Positions 12,786-25,210 of a stretch of DNA of 64,000 nucleotides are shown here, in pieces. Position 1 is the stretch's first letter. Each line of letters begins with the position of its first letter. The DNA comes from Augochlora pura (Eukaryota > Arthropoda > Insecta > Hymenoptera > Halictidae). The DNA is taken from NCBI RefSeq assembly GCF_028453695.1, contig NC_135774.1, forward strand, positions 7,006,001 through 7,070,000, written 5' to 3'. Both the position numbers and the translations under genes were made by a program. The notes under the pieces are model-generated. The model was not told where the DNA came from and did no database searches. It saw only the letters and a list, made by a program, of their open reading frames with translations.

Positions 12786-14927
12786 ATCAATGTTAGAGAT
12801 TCGACAGTTCTTCTTCTGCTTGCCGTTGTTAAAAAACACAAAGATAAAATTTGGTATATTTTTGTATATGTATTTATTGTTTATATGCCTGCGTGTAATA
12901 TCCGTGCATATTTTTCAAGATAAGTAGGTGTTTTTAATACATATTATGAGGCCTATAATTCCGTGAAACTCCAAATCTGGATACTCAGTTGCATTGTAAA
13001 TACAATAAAAGGAAACATTTTTCATTGATATATTTCTTCAAATGTAGGCTATATGCAAAAATTAGTTTCCGTATTGTAGTGTGTCGCAATGTGTACTTTC
13101 GCTTATGAATTCATCTATAACTGTAAGTCCAACGAACAGATGAGAACTGATCCTCAAGTCGACCAGTTAAGAGTCTTCGACCATTGCGACCAGATCGAGC
13201 ATTTAGTTAGCCTTAAAATCTTATTGACACATCGTTTTTGATAAGGCAGAACGAAATTTATAAGAAATTATAAATTGCATTAGAACTATTCTACTCATAG
13301 CTTAATAATTTAAATATTTTCTATTATTTCAAAATTTTTATTTAATCATTTATTAAATGTCATATCATAAATGAGATGAAGAAATAAATGCAAAAGAACA
13401 GCTATTTGTATGTTTTTTTATGAAAACATTGTACCTATTACAAGTGTTCTATACTAGGTAAACAATTAAATATATGGCCAACTTTACAACTGTTGATAAT
13501 ATTTGATATTTAAAGTTGTTCTACTTTGAAATATAAAAATATCTGCTCATTTATTTTTCTTTATAAAAACGTTCCGGTCTAGAATTTTAAAATATCGGTT
13601 CTTTTTCTTTCGACTTCACATCCCACAATGCTTCAACGATACGTAGATAAAAGGAAATTCCAAAATTCTAAAAGTTATTAGAGTCATAGGTCTTTACGTG
13701 GCAGATACCGCATGGACTTGTCACGTAAAACTTCAAACGCTCTTCTCTCGAAACATCATTTTTCGAACTAATTGAACTAAATAATCAATTTAAGTAAATT
13801 TTTTTAATTAAAACAATATACTTCTTTGCAGACAGAGAATCTATAATATCTCGAGTTTTTTTAAAGAATATATTTAATCTATACATACATATTATAAGAA
13901 TTTTATAAAATATAATTTCAATAACGACTTTGTATAAATTTTAGTTTTATAAACATTTTTAAATTAAAATGGTTTTATTTAAAATAAAAAGTGGTGTTTT
14001 TAATAAAATTTTTATGAAATTATAATTTTAATAGGATGGAGGGTATACAAAATTTAACCTATAAGAATTTTGAATTGTTGAAAAAAGTAAAAAGTTATAT
14101 AATTTTTCACACGCTTTGTAGATGCATAATAAAATGTCAAAATTTCAAGATCTGATGTACTTTTATTATAAAAAAAAACTCCTAAAAATGACGTTTTTAG
14201 TCTTCTAATGCGGAACCTTCGCTTAGGCACAATACATCTCGCTGAAACTACCTCACGTGCCCCTAATTCATCTCAATTACGAAATGCTTTGTCGACAGCG
14301 ACAGCGCACTCGGACAAAAACCGTGTGTTTAACGTTCAACAAACGTTTGGGAACTATCGATCGAGAAATATAATTCGTGAGTCATTTTTAACGTAACACG
14401 CCCAGCCACCGCTTTTCAGTTTCATCCAATTGTCCAATATTAATTTGATGGGCAATAATCGCAGTGAGTCGGTCGCGCACCACAATGGTCGAAACTCGAA
14501 TTTACGATCTCGACTGAATTTAAAGGAAAATCCGTCGGCACACGGTTCGGGATTCCGCACGATACAAAACCACAAAAACGGGATTAAGCGGACTAGGCAA
14601 TCGAATCGGTGCAACATCGCGTTCTCCTTCGGAAAACTGATTTTCAAAATATACTGGCCTTTTCTTTTATACAGTATTTATTGTTACCGTGAAATGCAAA
14701 CGGAAAGCTCTTTATTCCATTGCACAATGATATCGTGCGAAGCAAGATTTGAAATATATTCTACTAAATTGGCATATTATGTACAGTTGATGTTAAAAGT
14801 ATTCGTAGGCCTTTTAAAACTGTTATAAATGTTTTAAAATTTGACCAAACGATAAAAATTTATTTTTATTGTGTATTGATGTATACCTTAATGTTTCATA
14901 TTGATGATTGCAGAGGGGAATCTCGCT
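12786..14927. other. Unassigned; more complex sequence at 14208-14640
   Basis: Most of this interval is AT-rich with nothing recognised. From 14208 to 14640 base composition becomes balanced and two plus-strand frames (62 codons at 14208 and 132 codons at 14430) and one minus-strand frame (97 codons) overlap. None has a recognisable domain, and the tail of the 132-codon frame is low-complexity and AT-rich. It may be a conserved non-coding or untranslated exon, but I cannot assign it. Confidence 0.4.
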
Positions 14928-15176
14928 TTAACCCTTTGCACTCGAAGCCGTTTGTACTGTAATTCTAAAATAACTTATCTAATATATAGCATTTCCATTT
15001 TATACGACAAAATGTATTTTATGCATGTAAAATTGAATCTTGTAACTCGTACGACGAAAGTTATACTTTTATATCATTTTTGAAATTTAATGTTTCATAA
15101 TATAAAAATTATTTTAAAACGTGTTGTAACAATCTTAGTGGTGCCTCGGAGTCACCAATCGAGTGCAAAGGGTTAA
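14928..15176. mobile_element. TTAA-flanked MITE, piggyBac-like
   Basis: A 249-bp element flanked by TTAA on both sides. Its terminal inverted repeat, TTAACCCTTTGCACTCGA, is perfect on both ends. The interior is AT-rich and non-coding, with no transposase. The perfect ends suggest it is relatively young among the MITEs in this window. Confidence 0.85.
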
Positions 15177-15990
15177 AACAAGTACAATTGGTGTAAAAAG
15201 GATTTTTTAATATCGAACCGAATGTCTTGCATATTTTTTACTAAGAAATTATTTTCAATAATTGCAATTAGTTAGCAGAATAAAAGAATTAAAAAATGAA
15301 GTTTTTCAACAGTTTTAAATTTTCGTTCTAGTCTTAAGTATTAAAAAAGTTGTAAAACATAATTTTTTAATTCTTCTATTATCCCAAGTAATTGCAGGTT
15401 TTTCAAACAATTTCTTAACCATTGTCAAGTAATCCTTCCAACCCCTACAGATATAGATACACCTATTTTCATAGTCCAAAAGATGATAAAATATTGAGAA
15501 AAATGTGTTCTATAATTTTAAAGATCTTAAAGCATACTCGTAGATGCATAAACTTTCTTCTAGAATATTAAAAAGCAGCTAGATATTTATTATTTATCAT
15601 AGATGTTATCGTTAATAAATGAACCCTCCAACGTTCAGTTTCTTCATGGTAAAGCCAGAGCCACATTGTTTAACTTATCGCGTTTCTAGAAAATTAATCT
15701 ACCATGATTTTTTATAATAATTTATAATGTGAATGCGAGTAATATGAAGCAAAGGCATTTGTACAATACGGACATAACATGAAGTCATAATTCACTGTCA
15801 TTTCCAACGAGATTTCCACGATCGTAAGTTCGCCTTGCAAGTTCCAAACTTTAGTAGTAAATATCTCTTGAAGGAAGCGTTTGCGAGCATACTTCTGGAG
15901 CAAACTGTAAAGCCCAGCGACACCCTGTATAATACAACGTGCGTTGCTATTGTCTAAAGCGAGGAAAAAAATTGATTTTTCAAAGCCGGT
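15177..15990. other. No gene; one transposon end near 15925
   Basis: AT-rich sequence. GACACCCTGTATAA at about 15924-15937 is the usual right end of the ACAGGGTG-type elements seen elsewhere in the window, but no partner end was identified. Confidence 0.45.
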
Positions 15991-16620
15991 AAACCTGTTA
16001 CGCTCGTAATCGTGAGAATAATTCGCCAAAGTAATTTAGCAGCAGGTTTGGCAGAGTTAAAAGCTGAGAAGGGTGAGCGGAGGCGAGCTGAGGGTGGAAT
16101 ACAAAAGTATCTAGGACCTGAGAACATCGTGACGCGCCATGCGGATCGTGTATAGGAAATGCATGAGGTCGGCCGGTTCGGATTTGCAAATTGGCATTAG
16201 CCCGGCTGCACTCGAAACCATTCGGAAAGGACAGTGCGACAACTTTGATTAAACGGGGATAAAATGTGGAATGAAGGTGCACGTGTCACGTACTATCGCG
16301 GATGCTCCTCTACCACAGCGTAGTTCAATTGATGAGCACCGGAATATACTACGTGGTGTGGTCGGATTCTAGGTCGTTTCGCCATCCGTGACGTCACGAA
16401 TAGGCGGATGGTGTACGCGCATGTGCGCCTCCATGCACCGCCGACCACACCGCCCCTGCATGCGTATAACTACAAGCGAATTTAATGCAGAACATCATTC
16501 GGAGACCGAGCGGTGCTCGTCGTCGAAGAGAACATTGTCTCAGAACTAAAGCGAGCATAATGTCCTCGGTGCTGCGAAACGCGAGGCTGAAGAATCGCAT
16601 TAGTCGATAGTGTAATAACT
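15991..16620. promoter_or_regulatory. CpG-rich block, candidate promoter or 5' exon
   Basis: This block is clearly richer in GC and CpG than its surroundings. It contains the CRE-type palindrome TGACGTCA at about 16390, an alternating CGCATGTGCGC stretch, and downstream ATCATTCGG followed by GGAGACCGAGCGG, which resembles an arthropod initiator with downstream promoter sequence. A short ATG frame of 16 codons begins at 16559 on plus and ends in TAG. CpG-rich CRE-bearing blocks in AT-rich hymenopteran DNA are often promoters of broadly expressed or neuronal genes. No following coding exon was found in the window, so the target gene and strand are unknown. Confidence 0.35.
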
Positions 16621-17089
16621 ACAAAGTTTGTAACCGGTGTTACTTAAGTATTTTGATACAGTTAGACCATACAACAAAGTTGTGCGTAATTTAATTGCAT
16701 CGTGTTTCAATTATATTGCAATTTAATTACATTATATTCGAATTACGTAAGTCAAACCTTTCAGTTAATTCAATTAAATAATACGATTCTTGCGAAATGA
16801 AATACAATTCTTCAAATTGCAGCCTAGAAATTCCAAGAATTTGGATACACTTTCCTGTTTGTTAATTAAACAATCTTTTAATTAAATGAAAAATTGTGTT
16901 ATTGTTCGTGAACAATATATTAATTTAATTCGCTATTTTTTTAGAACAACTATACCTGAAGGACACAACAATATATCATAGTGTTTGCATACTTTACATT
17001 ATTTTTTAATTCAATTAAATCGTAATTCATAATGCAATTCTTTTAATGCAATTGAATTACCTCATAATTATAATTCTTTGAGTAATTCA

Positions 17090-17250
17090 GCTGTAATTCT
17101 GCAAAGCTCTGCTATACAATAACATTATGTTCTCTAAAGTAGTTACCTTTCGAAGCCACATGCCATGAAAACTGTCGTTCGCACCTTCGGTAAGAGCGCT
17201 GAGATTATTTAGTTGGTACAACCCTAAGCTGCTCAGCCATAGTGGTTTTG
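17090..17250. repeat. Member of a dispersed repeat, second copy at 37640-37790
   Basis: Shares with 37640-37790 a run of matching blocks, including CTTCGGTAAGAGCGCTGAGATTATT here and CTCCGTAAGAGTGCTGAAATTATT there. The minus-strand frames through both copies give related conceptual peptides around an L/V-N-N-L/F-S-T/A-L-T-E motif, which could mean an ancient coding origin. I do not recognise the family, and both frames are short. Confidence 0.5.
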
Positions 17251-17527
17251 ATATACAGGGTAGACCACGCAACGTGATCAACTTCGTTTATTCTGAAGCT
17301 AGTGGTTTGATTGGAAACTTTTTGATTTAAATTACATGGCATAACAAAGACTTTAAGATGATTGTACTATATAATTATTTAAATATTATATAGCTTTCAC
17401 GATGGATAAAATAGATAAAATAAATATTACTTAATGCTAATGTTATGGAAATATGAAAATGTTTACTGCCAAATAACCGATTAGTAAAGTGTTAAGCTGA
17501 CCACTTAGCGTGGTCCACCCTGTATAT
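17251..17527. mobile_element. TA-flanked MITE with about 20-bp inverted ends
   Basis: The left end is ATATACAGGGTAGACCACGC and the right end, reversed, is ATATACAGGGTGGACCACGC, a 20-bp terminal inverted repeat with one mismatch. The 275-bp interior is AT-rich and non-coding. TA at the borders and CAGGGT ends suggest a non-autonomous Tc1/mariner-like element. It inserted beside, and probably truncated, the repeat at 17090-17250. Confidence 0.8.
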
Positions 17528-20101
17528 CCAAACTGTGGACTTTAAATTGTGGAAAATAAAAATGATCTGCATCGACTGTAAGACGCACAGATTTAATAAC
17601 TAGTTCATTCTTTCTTTAATCATCTTAATAAATCAAAAATATATAACAAAATTGACATTACAGAATTCCTTTAATCTTTACGCTATTTTAAATTATAAGT
17701 ACTCGCAAGTGCATAAAATCCGTAATATACTCAAGAGACAGCCGACTACCCCAGTAATTATTCAAATAACTCAACTGCAGAAATTATTCTGGCTTGTAGA
17801 AAACATTGAACTTTAGCCACAATTAACCACTTCCCAGATTTCTAATCAATGTTGCGTCGAGTTTCCTGATGTGGAATTTTTTAGATCAACCTAAAGGATT
17901 GAAGTTGTTGTCACCAAATCACCTTAATTGAATTGGTAATCTCAAATTTGATTATTAAACTGGCCACAACGTTCTATCAAAGGTGCATTGTATTGATATA
18001 AAGAAAGAAATATAATATTGTGCATCAATTACTGTGTTCTTTCCCTAAACACCGAGCCTCAATAATTGTGCTTAATAAAAATTAACATATTTCTATAAAT
18101 TTTATATTGTACAATAAAATTTAATACAATAATAAATCATTCAGGAAATCTTCAATTTTCCGATTTTTGTTTGGTTTACCATTTTTGATAATCACAACTT
18201 ACAACTGAAAAATTCGATAAAATTGTATAATATGCGGCCTGATGCCTAAACTAAGCGATATTTTTTTCAAAATTTTAAAAAGCCACTGAGGTCACTCTAA
18301 GCAATTACAATTTGCGTAAAATAATTTTTCTTTCTCTGTCTAGTGAATTAGTGAATCTAACAAAAAAAAATTCGAGACATTTAACACAATTTCGAAGAAA
18401 TTATTCCGATTTGAAAGGTGTTAACATACTTTCAGCGGCATATGGATCTCTCTATAATTGAGGAAAATAAAACAACTATGCGACTTTCTACTAAACTAAA
18501 TGGCTGGTTAAATATAAAAGTAATTTACAACAGGTTAAAAATAAAAGAATATTTGGCTATCTAAATGAAAACTAAGGCGAATAAAGAGTGAAGGTACAAT
18601 ACGAAGAACCCCGAATGGAAAGTTTGCAATGATACTTCAAGAAACATTATTCTTACCAGAACTTTGTTCGAATTTACTTTAAGTTGTCAGAATCGGGGAT
18701 ATAAAGTAACATTCCGAAGAAATGAAGCAGTCATGACATATCGGAAAACTGAAGAAGACGTTGCGGTTGCAGAAAGAGAACGTAAAAGAAACAATCTTCG
18801 CCCAAAAAGATCGTTTAACGGAAGAATTCCAAGCAATTTAAAATATATGTAAAAGAAAGGCATTGTTGAAAGTAAAGCAGCACAATCTATTTTTAAGAAC
18901 CCAAGACATCTGGACTTTACAGATTTATGAAGAGACAAACTTTACATTCTATTAAGACCCATAACCTTGATATTGATTCTCAAGTAACATTCTCAAATAA
19001 ACAACTCATTTCATTCAACAAATACGAAAACGCACTCTGTTAGAAAACATTCTGATCAGCTCCGATATGCATCCTTTATTCGACAATAAATGATAATGTC
19101 AATATTATAAGGGATTGATAAGACTCGGTGTTAGGTTTATTAAGAAATGTAGTACGTTTTAATTATTACTTGTCTTATTGCGAATAAACGGACACGTATT
19201 ATTCGTATTGTGTATTCTCACAGCTAAAGACATGACTCACAGTCACAGGTTCGCGCGCCGCTCTTCCTCCCATACACACACTCATACTTCCATACATGAT
19301 ACACGTCGATAGATTAGAGTATGAAGTTACCAAGTTGCAATTAATAATTATAATTGTATTAATTCACGAGGATAAAATACCTGACAACCTTGTACCCTTG
19401 GCGCATTTCTTTCCTTTTCCAGAACAACTATTACGAATAAGCAGTTATGGGATCATCCTTCTCCAAATTATTGCTTATATCTACATGGAACGTCTAGAAG
19501 GCATATTTATAGAAGCTTATAGAAGCGCGATACTGTAAAAGCAAACGATGACATTGTCAGCAGTGTGCCTTTGGGCCACTGTTGGAGCTAGTTGCAATGT
19601 TTGCCAAACATTCGGGAAATAATTTCACGTAGACACAGCTTATATCCAAAATCCTCGACAGAAACCAGCTTTATGATGTTAGATCATCAAAGCCTCAAAT
19701 ATCAGAAAAATTCAATGATAATTTATATCCTAATACATTTATAGCATGTGCAGATTTTTCGCGTTTTAGAATATGTATGAACTAGCAAGGTCTGTTAACA
19801 TTTTGATTTCCTCCTTGTAATGAAAAATCATAATATTTCTTTAGAAATATAAAGATTATTAAAAACTATTAAGATTACTTATTATTAAGAACTATCAACA
19901 TTACTTATTATTAAGATCTATTGAAATTATATTAAGAACTCTCAGAAGTTCTTTTACAATATCATACTCTTATAATACTATATTTTTCTGACACAGCTTA
20001 TATTAGTAGAAAAAATGTTTCCATAGCGCGTTATGGTCTTTATTGACCTAAGGAGGATATTCACCCTGTACAAATATAGTAATGGTGACAAAATCTTGGG
20101 G
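17528..20101. other. No gene supported
   Basis: AT-rich. The frame at 18664-18852 (62 codons, Arg/Glu/Lys-rich in its middle) has no start context or domain I recognise, and the antisense strand is open over the same bases. An ACCCTGTAC element end lies at about 20062 without a clear partner. Confidence 0.45.
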
Positions 20102-20201
20102 AAAAAAGAGGGAACCGCTCCCGGGTCTCGAACCCACAACCTTTTGCATCGTAACCGATCGATTTCTTCAAACTACGAAATCCCCTTGTTACTCTTCCCT
20201 C
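20102..20201 (-). repeat. tRNA-like sequence (SINE head or tRNA pseudogene)
   Basis: On the minus strand this contains a perfect pol III B-box core, GGTTCGAGACC (20124-20134 on plus), and ends in six T residues (20102-20107 on plus), a pol III terminator. The termini GAGGGAA and TTCCCTC pair perfectly over 7 bases across 94 nt, like an acceptor stem. The T-arm does not sit directly against that stem and no clean A box or cloverleaf forms. I therefore read it as tRNA-derived, not as a functional tRNA. Confidence 0.45.
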
Positions 20202-21326
20202 TCTAAGCTTTTTTTTTAGACACGGTTTCGTTACAGCAGGGAACGAATTAACCGTGTCATAGGGTAGTCAACTGTATTATAATTTGACTGCGAAACTTTA
20301 AAGAGAATACAATTGTCTGGATCAGTTGCAATAAACAAAATAAATCAGATAATATTTCCCTTTTAAATGATATCATTTATTGAGGAGAATGGTAGAATAT
20401 TCAATTTTCCTCATGTCTCTATTATTTCTTATTTCGCCTAGTTATTTTTGTCATAAATGCGTAAAATTCGCAGTTTAATCACAGTAATTATAACAAAACA
20501 ATCATGAAACACATGCATCACGGAAAGAAGGTATACTTATTTAGTTAACATTAATAGATCATCGTTTTCCTCGCACAGGCACTCAAATTCCAACATTTTA
20601 GTTCACGAAGAAATCGTTTTACTGATTCTAATTTTTTAAAAATTACGCCTGAAAATGAGAGTTTTAGGTCCACAGTCAATTTATAATATTTTGGAAACCC
20701 TACTATAACAGACACCGAAATCGAATATTAGTTTCCAATAAAGAATGAAACTATGGAAAATAACACACTTTGAATCACAAGTGAACTTGTAAATGGAACA
20801 GTAAGGAGGAACTGTTTACGAAACTCTTTATGATCATAATAATGGCATTAACCCATCCGCAGTGAATCGCGAGATACTCTCGAGTAAAGTGTCAAATACC
20901 AAAAGAGGAATCCTGAGATTTTCTCGAGCATAGTAGACTCGCTTTCACGACTACAATTTTTCAATGGAATTGAAATCGCGAGAATTTATGAAAAAAATGC
21001 GTGTCACCAGAAGAATCTGCTTTGGTTAATCAACAAAATTAAATTTTAACAATTTCAAATATTTTTAAGTTGTAAAACAGAATTGTATTCGAACTTATAC
21101 GTTTGTTATAATACTCGAGAACTTTTCTTATATTCATCAACAAAATTCGTTTCTGTTATAGACAAAATTTGATATCCAAAATTGTATAGATTTTATCCAA
21201 GCTAAAATTTGTTGATCTCCCGAATTATTTTATATCTTTTCTCATTTAAACTTATAATATAAGAACTTTTTCAAAGAAAATTCTAATGTAGCGTAAGAGG
21301 AAGTTCCGGAACTTCCTCGAACCCTG
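20202..21326. other. No gene recognised
   Basis: AT-rich. At 20850-20930 there is TTAACCCATCCGCAGTGAATCG followed by two CTCGAG boxes in a MITE-like setting, but a matching opposite end was not found. Confidence 0.4.
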
Positions 21327-22640
21327 TTGAAAATGTATGCAACAATCAATTTGCAAGCAAAAGAGGTCATGGACGTCCAATTAAGTTTCGGGCATGCAAA
21401 TCGGGAAGACCTGGAAAGAAATATTGCATGGCATCAGAATGATCTAGTTCGACATATTAGGTCATCCCATAAGTTCATGTCGCGAATAAGTTTACGATTT
21501 TCGCGTGTGTTTTGTAAACATAGAGATATAAGGAAACGAAAAAAATAGTTTAAACGGTCGAGTTTAGAACAATGAAGACATTCGAGAAATTAGTAAATGG
21601 CACGCATTCCATCTTTTACAAAGTGAAAAATCAAGAGTGAGACGCATTCTCATACTCTCCTGATTAAAATGAGTCTAAATATTAAATAGTTTGAACAGGT
21701 ATTTCTGATTACAGAAAGTAAAATCAATTTCGATGAATAAATGTGGTTTAAAGCAAGTCACGTTTGGACTGATTTTAATTAGAAGTATCTGATCAATATG
21801 GTAAAATAATTATCATGTATAAAAAATTGAAAATGAAACAGCTTAAGCATCATTTTTATCATTTTTATCCTAGCATTATTGTATGTGTATTATTGTATCA
21901 TTTCTCTCTCTCTCTCTTTTTCTCTTCCTCTCACTTTTTTTTCTCTATCAACAACTATAAAGTCGAGCTGCGATGCTCGGAGAATCGTAGTTAATTTGCC
22001 TAAGTTGTACATTTTCGATTCCAAGTTGCGGGACTATTAAAGAGAATTTAGTGTATCATTCATATTATAAAAGAAAAAACTTTCGTGTGAAAGTGCACGA
22101 AATATTGGAATTCCCTTCTGCTAAGGATTGAATAGAAGCAAAGGAACTAGAGTACGACGCTTCGATTTTAAATGATACATGCGTCCTGGTTGATCGACCC
22201 AAGAATAAGAAGACTGTAAAGTAGAAGTGGGTATTCAAGATAAAATACAATGTAGACGGAAGCGTGAAAAGGCGAACGGCACGTTTTATAGCGAAAGGCT
22301 TCATTCGAGTACCAGAGGTAGATTATAACGATACCTATGCTCCCGTAACAAAAATGTTATCTACTGGAATAATAGTAGAACTTGTTGTTGAATGTAGACT
22401 GCAAGTTTTATCAATTTGACTTTAGGAATGTATATATGTATTAACAGAAATTTCAAAGAAGAAATTCTAATGGAACTTCCGGGAGGGATTTTGTCAATTG
22501 TAAGAGTGGAAGTATACTATAGAAAAAAAGTTTGTCAGCTGACGGCAGTTCAGAATGTTTCGGAACAATGTGGCAGACAATGGTACTGGAAACTTGATTG
22601 GGGATTTAGGCAATTACCTATTTTTAATACAATATACTGT
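21327..22640 (+). mobile_element. Copia (Ty1/copia) pol relic with RT region
   Basis: From about 22126 to 22420 the plus strand reads as a Ty1/copia reverse transcriptase (RVT_2): KWVFKIKYNVDGSVKRR, then ARFIAKGF, then VDYNDTYAPVTKM. After a frameshift, NFKEEILMELPGG follows near 22445. These match the family's KWVFKxKxDxDG, KARLVAKGF, DYxETFAPV and EEVYMxxPxG blocks. Premature stops (TGA before 22126, TAG near 22220) and frameshifts show it is dead. The 73-codon frame at 21327-21548 may be an upstream part of the same element, but that is uncertain. A TC-rich microsatellite lies at 21902-21950. No LTRs were recognised. Confidence 0.75.
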
Positions 22641-23689
22641 GTCATTTCTAAATGAACTTAACACTTAGCTTGAGTCAGCAAATATTAAGAAAATGATAAA
22701 AATATAGAATATACGAACAGTATTTTTTAAAAGATAATCTTATGCAAGAAAAATTACATCATTATTCGACTTTAGTTCCTGTGACTGATGAAGATATTCA
22801 TTATTTTCCAAAAAGATTTTGCAGTCTACTAATCACAATCTCGGATAATCTCTATTTTCACCATAGTATACACGTTTGTAATAAAATGATATTCCGGTTA
22901 GGTCAATAGAATTTAGAACATTTTAAATTATCGGACGAATTAGTCAGGCAAACTTCATAAGCTGGGCATAACTCGTTAAACTGTAACAAGAATTTCCCAC
23001 GTTCAAAGTAAAATAAAAACCACAATGAACGTCAAACGAGTTATGAATAAGTCGCTGATTCAAATATGATATTATATTCTGAAAACGCACAAAATCAATA
23101 AACCAATAATATAAGTATAGTTCTACGTATGCAGATCGCTTCTGCAGTTTCTAGACTGCATTTCAATTTGGATGAATATAAAACTGCATTTCCTGCGATC
23201 GTTCGTTACCCGTTCATTCTACTGAAACGATTTTTCGAAGCGGAAAAAAACTAACCTACCATCGGAGAGGATTAAGAGAAATTTAAGCACAGCTCTCGCC
23301 GAAACGCGTTACCAGTGTTCGCTTCGTACGCAATTTTTCGTAAATATTTTTACGCTGGAAAATAATATATACATATAAAATATTGAAAAATGTTTGAGAT
23401 AGAAGTTGAATGACTTCTAGGAGGGTATGTAATATTCTAATCAATTTTATGTTATTTTGCTTTTTTATTAGGGTATGAAGGTCATTTTCTATCTTTTAAA
23501 CGGAGTAGTTAATATTTCTTTCCGAATTCAGATACAGCATGGAATTTTATATAAAAAAAGAGTTATGCCAAATGGGGTATAAGATACATAGTTACTTAGA
23601 TATTAGCAAAATAACTTTTATTTTAAGCGATATTCAAACTGCTACCCGTTACAATCAATACTATTATGTGATTTTATTGTTGAGAACAC
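22641..23689. other. No gene recognised
   Basis: AT-rich interval with no supported feature. Confidence 0.45.
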
Positions 23690-24015
23690 ATATCTGCCAA
23701 CATGACGAAAATTCGTCATTCCGCAAACAATTATCAATAGCCAGATGACGAAAATTCGTCATTTTTATATTACAGAGAATAACGAATTCTTGTTCCTTTA
23801 ATTCTAAATAAATTTAATTCTAATTTTTACCAAACAGGTAATTTTAACCAGAGTTGATATAATTATAACCATCACTACAAAATATATTACTTTTAACAAA
23901 TTACGTTGTTTTTATATAGACCATATCATTTCTGCGGGTAGCGTTAAAAAATGCTGGTATTTTATGAATGGCGATGCAAAAAATTGGCGGACGAATATGT
24001 GTTAAGAATTTATGT
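23690..24015. repeat. Dispersed repeat A, copy 1 (palindromic GACGAAAATTCGTC)
   Basis: Matches 52285-52545 over about 260 bp, including TTTTTATATAGACCATATCATT and a downstream GTTAAAAA block. It begins with the 14-bp palindrome GACGAAAATTCGTC, present twice here (about 23703 and 23747) and once in degenerate form at 52293. It is non-coding and probably an old non-autonomous element. Confidence 0.65.
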
Positions 24016-24399
24016 TGTTATTACAATACATGCCTGACTATTATGTTCTGTACACATTACCTATGTTGCATGTAGGACTGTATCTTGTACTTCTGAACGG
24101 CTGCTCGTTAACAGAGTTGTTTGTTTACGTTATGTTAAGAGCCACGTTGATTAATAACTTCCCTAATAAACATAATTTACTTTCGCCAATATCTCAGTAA
24201 TTATGTATCTTGGGTCTCATTTGATGTAATACTTTTTAATGTAGAATTCAAGAGTCTATCGAAATTCGGAAAGAAATATTAACTATTTTATTTAAAAAAT
24301 TTATGATAACTTTCATATCTTAGTAGAAAACAAAATAACATAAAACTAATTTAAATACTGTACGCAAGTTGCAGATATTTTAATAGTTATTTAAAGTCG

Positions 24400-25080
24400 T
24401 CATGTTACGAGATTCACCCTTTATGTATTTATAAATACTGCAAGCGCGACCAGAGGAAAGATCGCAACACCGAGTCCCGCCGGTCGAAACGCGAAAAAGG
24501 TGAGCATCTGTGTAATTAGCGCAATGAATGGCTCCGAGTTCCGAGTGATAATATATTGCCAATGAAATGCGCGTGGCATCACGCCAGACCAGGCGCGCTA
24601 GCATTATGTCGTGACGCGTGGATAAATTAACAAAAAAAAAAGAGAAAGGAACGCTTAGCATTAGGAAGACGGACGCGGTTACATTTGACTGCCATGTAAT
24701 TTTTTACTTCGGCGAAATTTCCGGGAAAATTTATGTCGCGTTAACATGTGAATATCCAACGCAACGCGACACACGTTCGCGCGAGCGCGCGCGTCGTTGT
24801 TGTGCAACTTTTCTCGAGTCGGAGGAAAAAAGATCCGGGAATGGGCAATACCGGAATAAACATTTTCAAGCCAGCCATTTCGTGGACACGTTTATGAAGC
24901 ACTGACACTGGAAAGAAATTATTGCACGGAAAATGTTGTCGGCTTTAATTGAAATTTGCAACGTTAATTGGACAGACTGCAAAATCCCCGTGACCTTTGC
25001 GTCTCGGACAATTTCAGTTTTTACGTGTTGCTAGATGAAATAAAGTATAGCTCACGTTGTTAGGGAGCCTTCGGTCATTT
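24400..25080. other. CpG-rich unassigned block
   Basis: Richer in GC and CpG than its surroundings, with alternating CGCGCGAGCGCGCGCG around 24780-24795 and GTGACGCGTGG near 24613. Two overlapping frames on opposite strands (93 and 95 codons) have no recognisable domain. It could be a second promoter-like or conserved non-coding region comparable to 15991-16620. I cannot support a gene here. Confidence 0.3.
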
Positions 25081-25210
25081 TGTAAAATTCTGCGCACCGT
25101 ATTTTCAAATCATGTGGTTGACGTTATAATTCCCGTCACACTGTGCGTCTCATAAATATGTCAAATTTATCGACAATTTTAGTGATTTAGCTCGGCGGAC
25201 ATAAACGCCA

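Noticed and set aside
14430..14828. 132-codon plus-strand frame
   Set aside because: Its second half is AT-driven hydrophobic sequence, an antisense frame of 97 codons covers the same bases, and nothing is recognisable.
24618..24905. 95-codon plus frame in the CpG-rich block at 24.4-25.1 kb
   Set aside because: An overlapping antisense frame, no domain and a low-complexity Lys-rich start; the block is recorded as unassigned instead.
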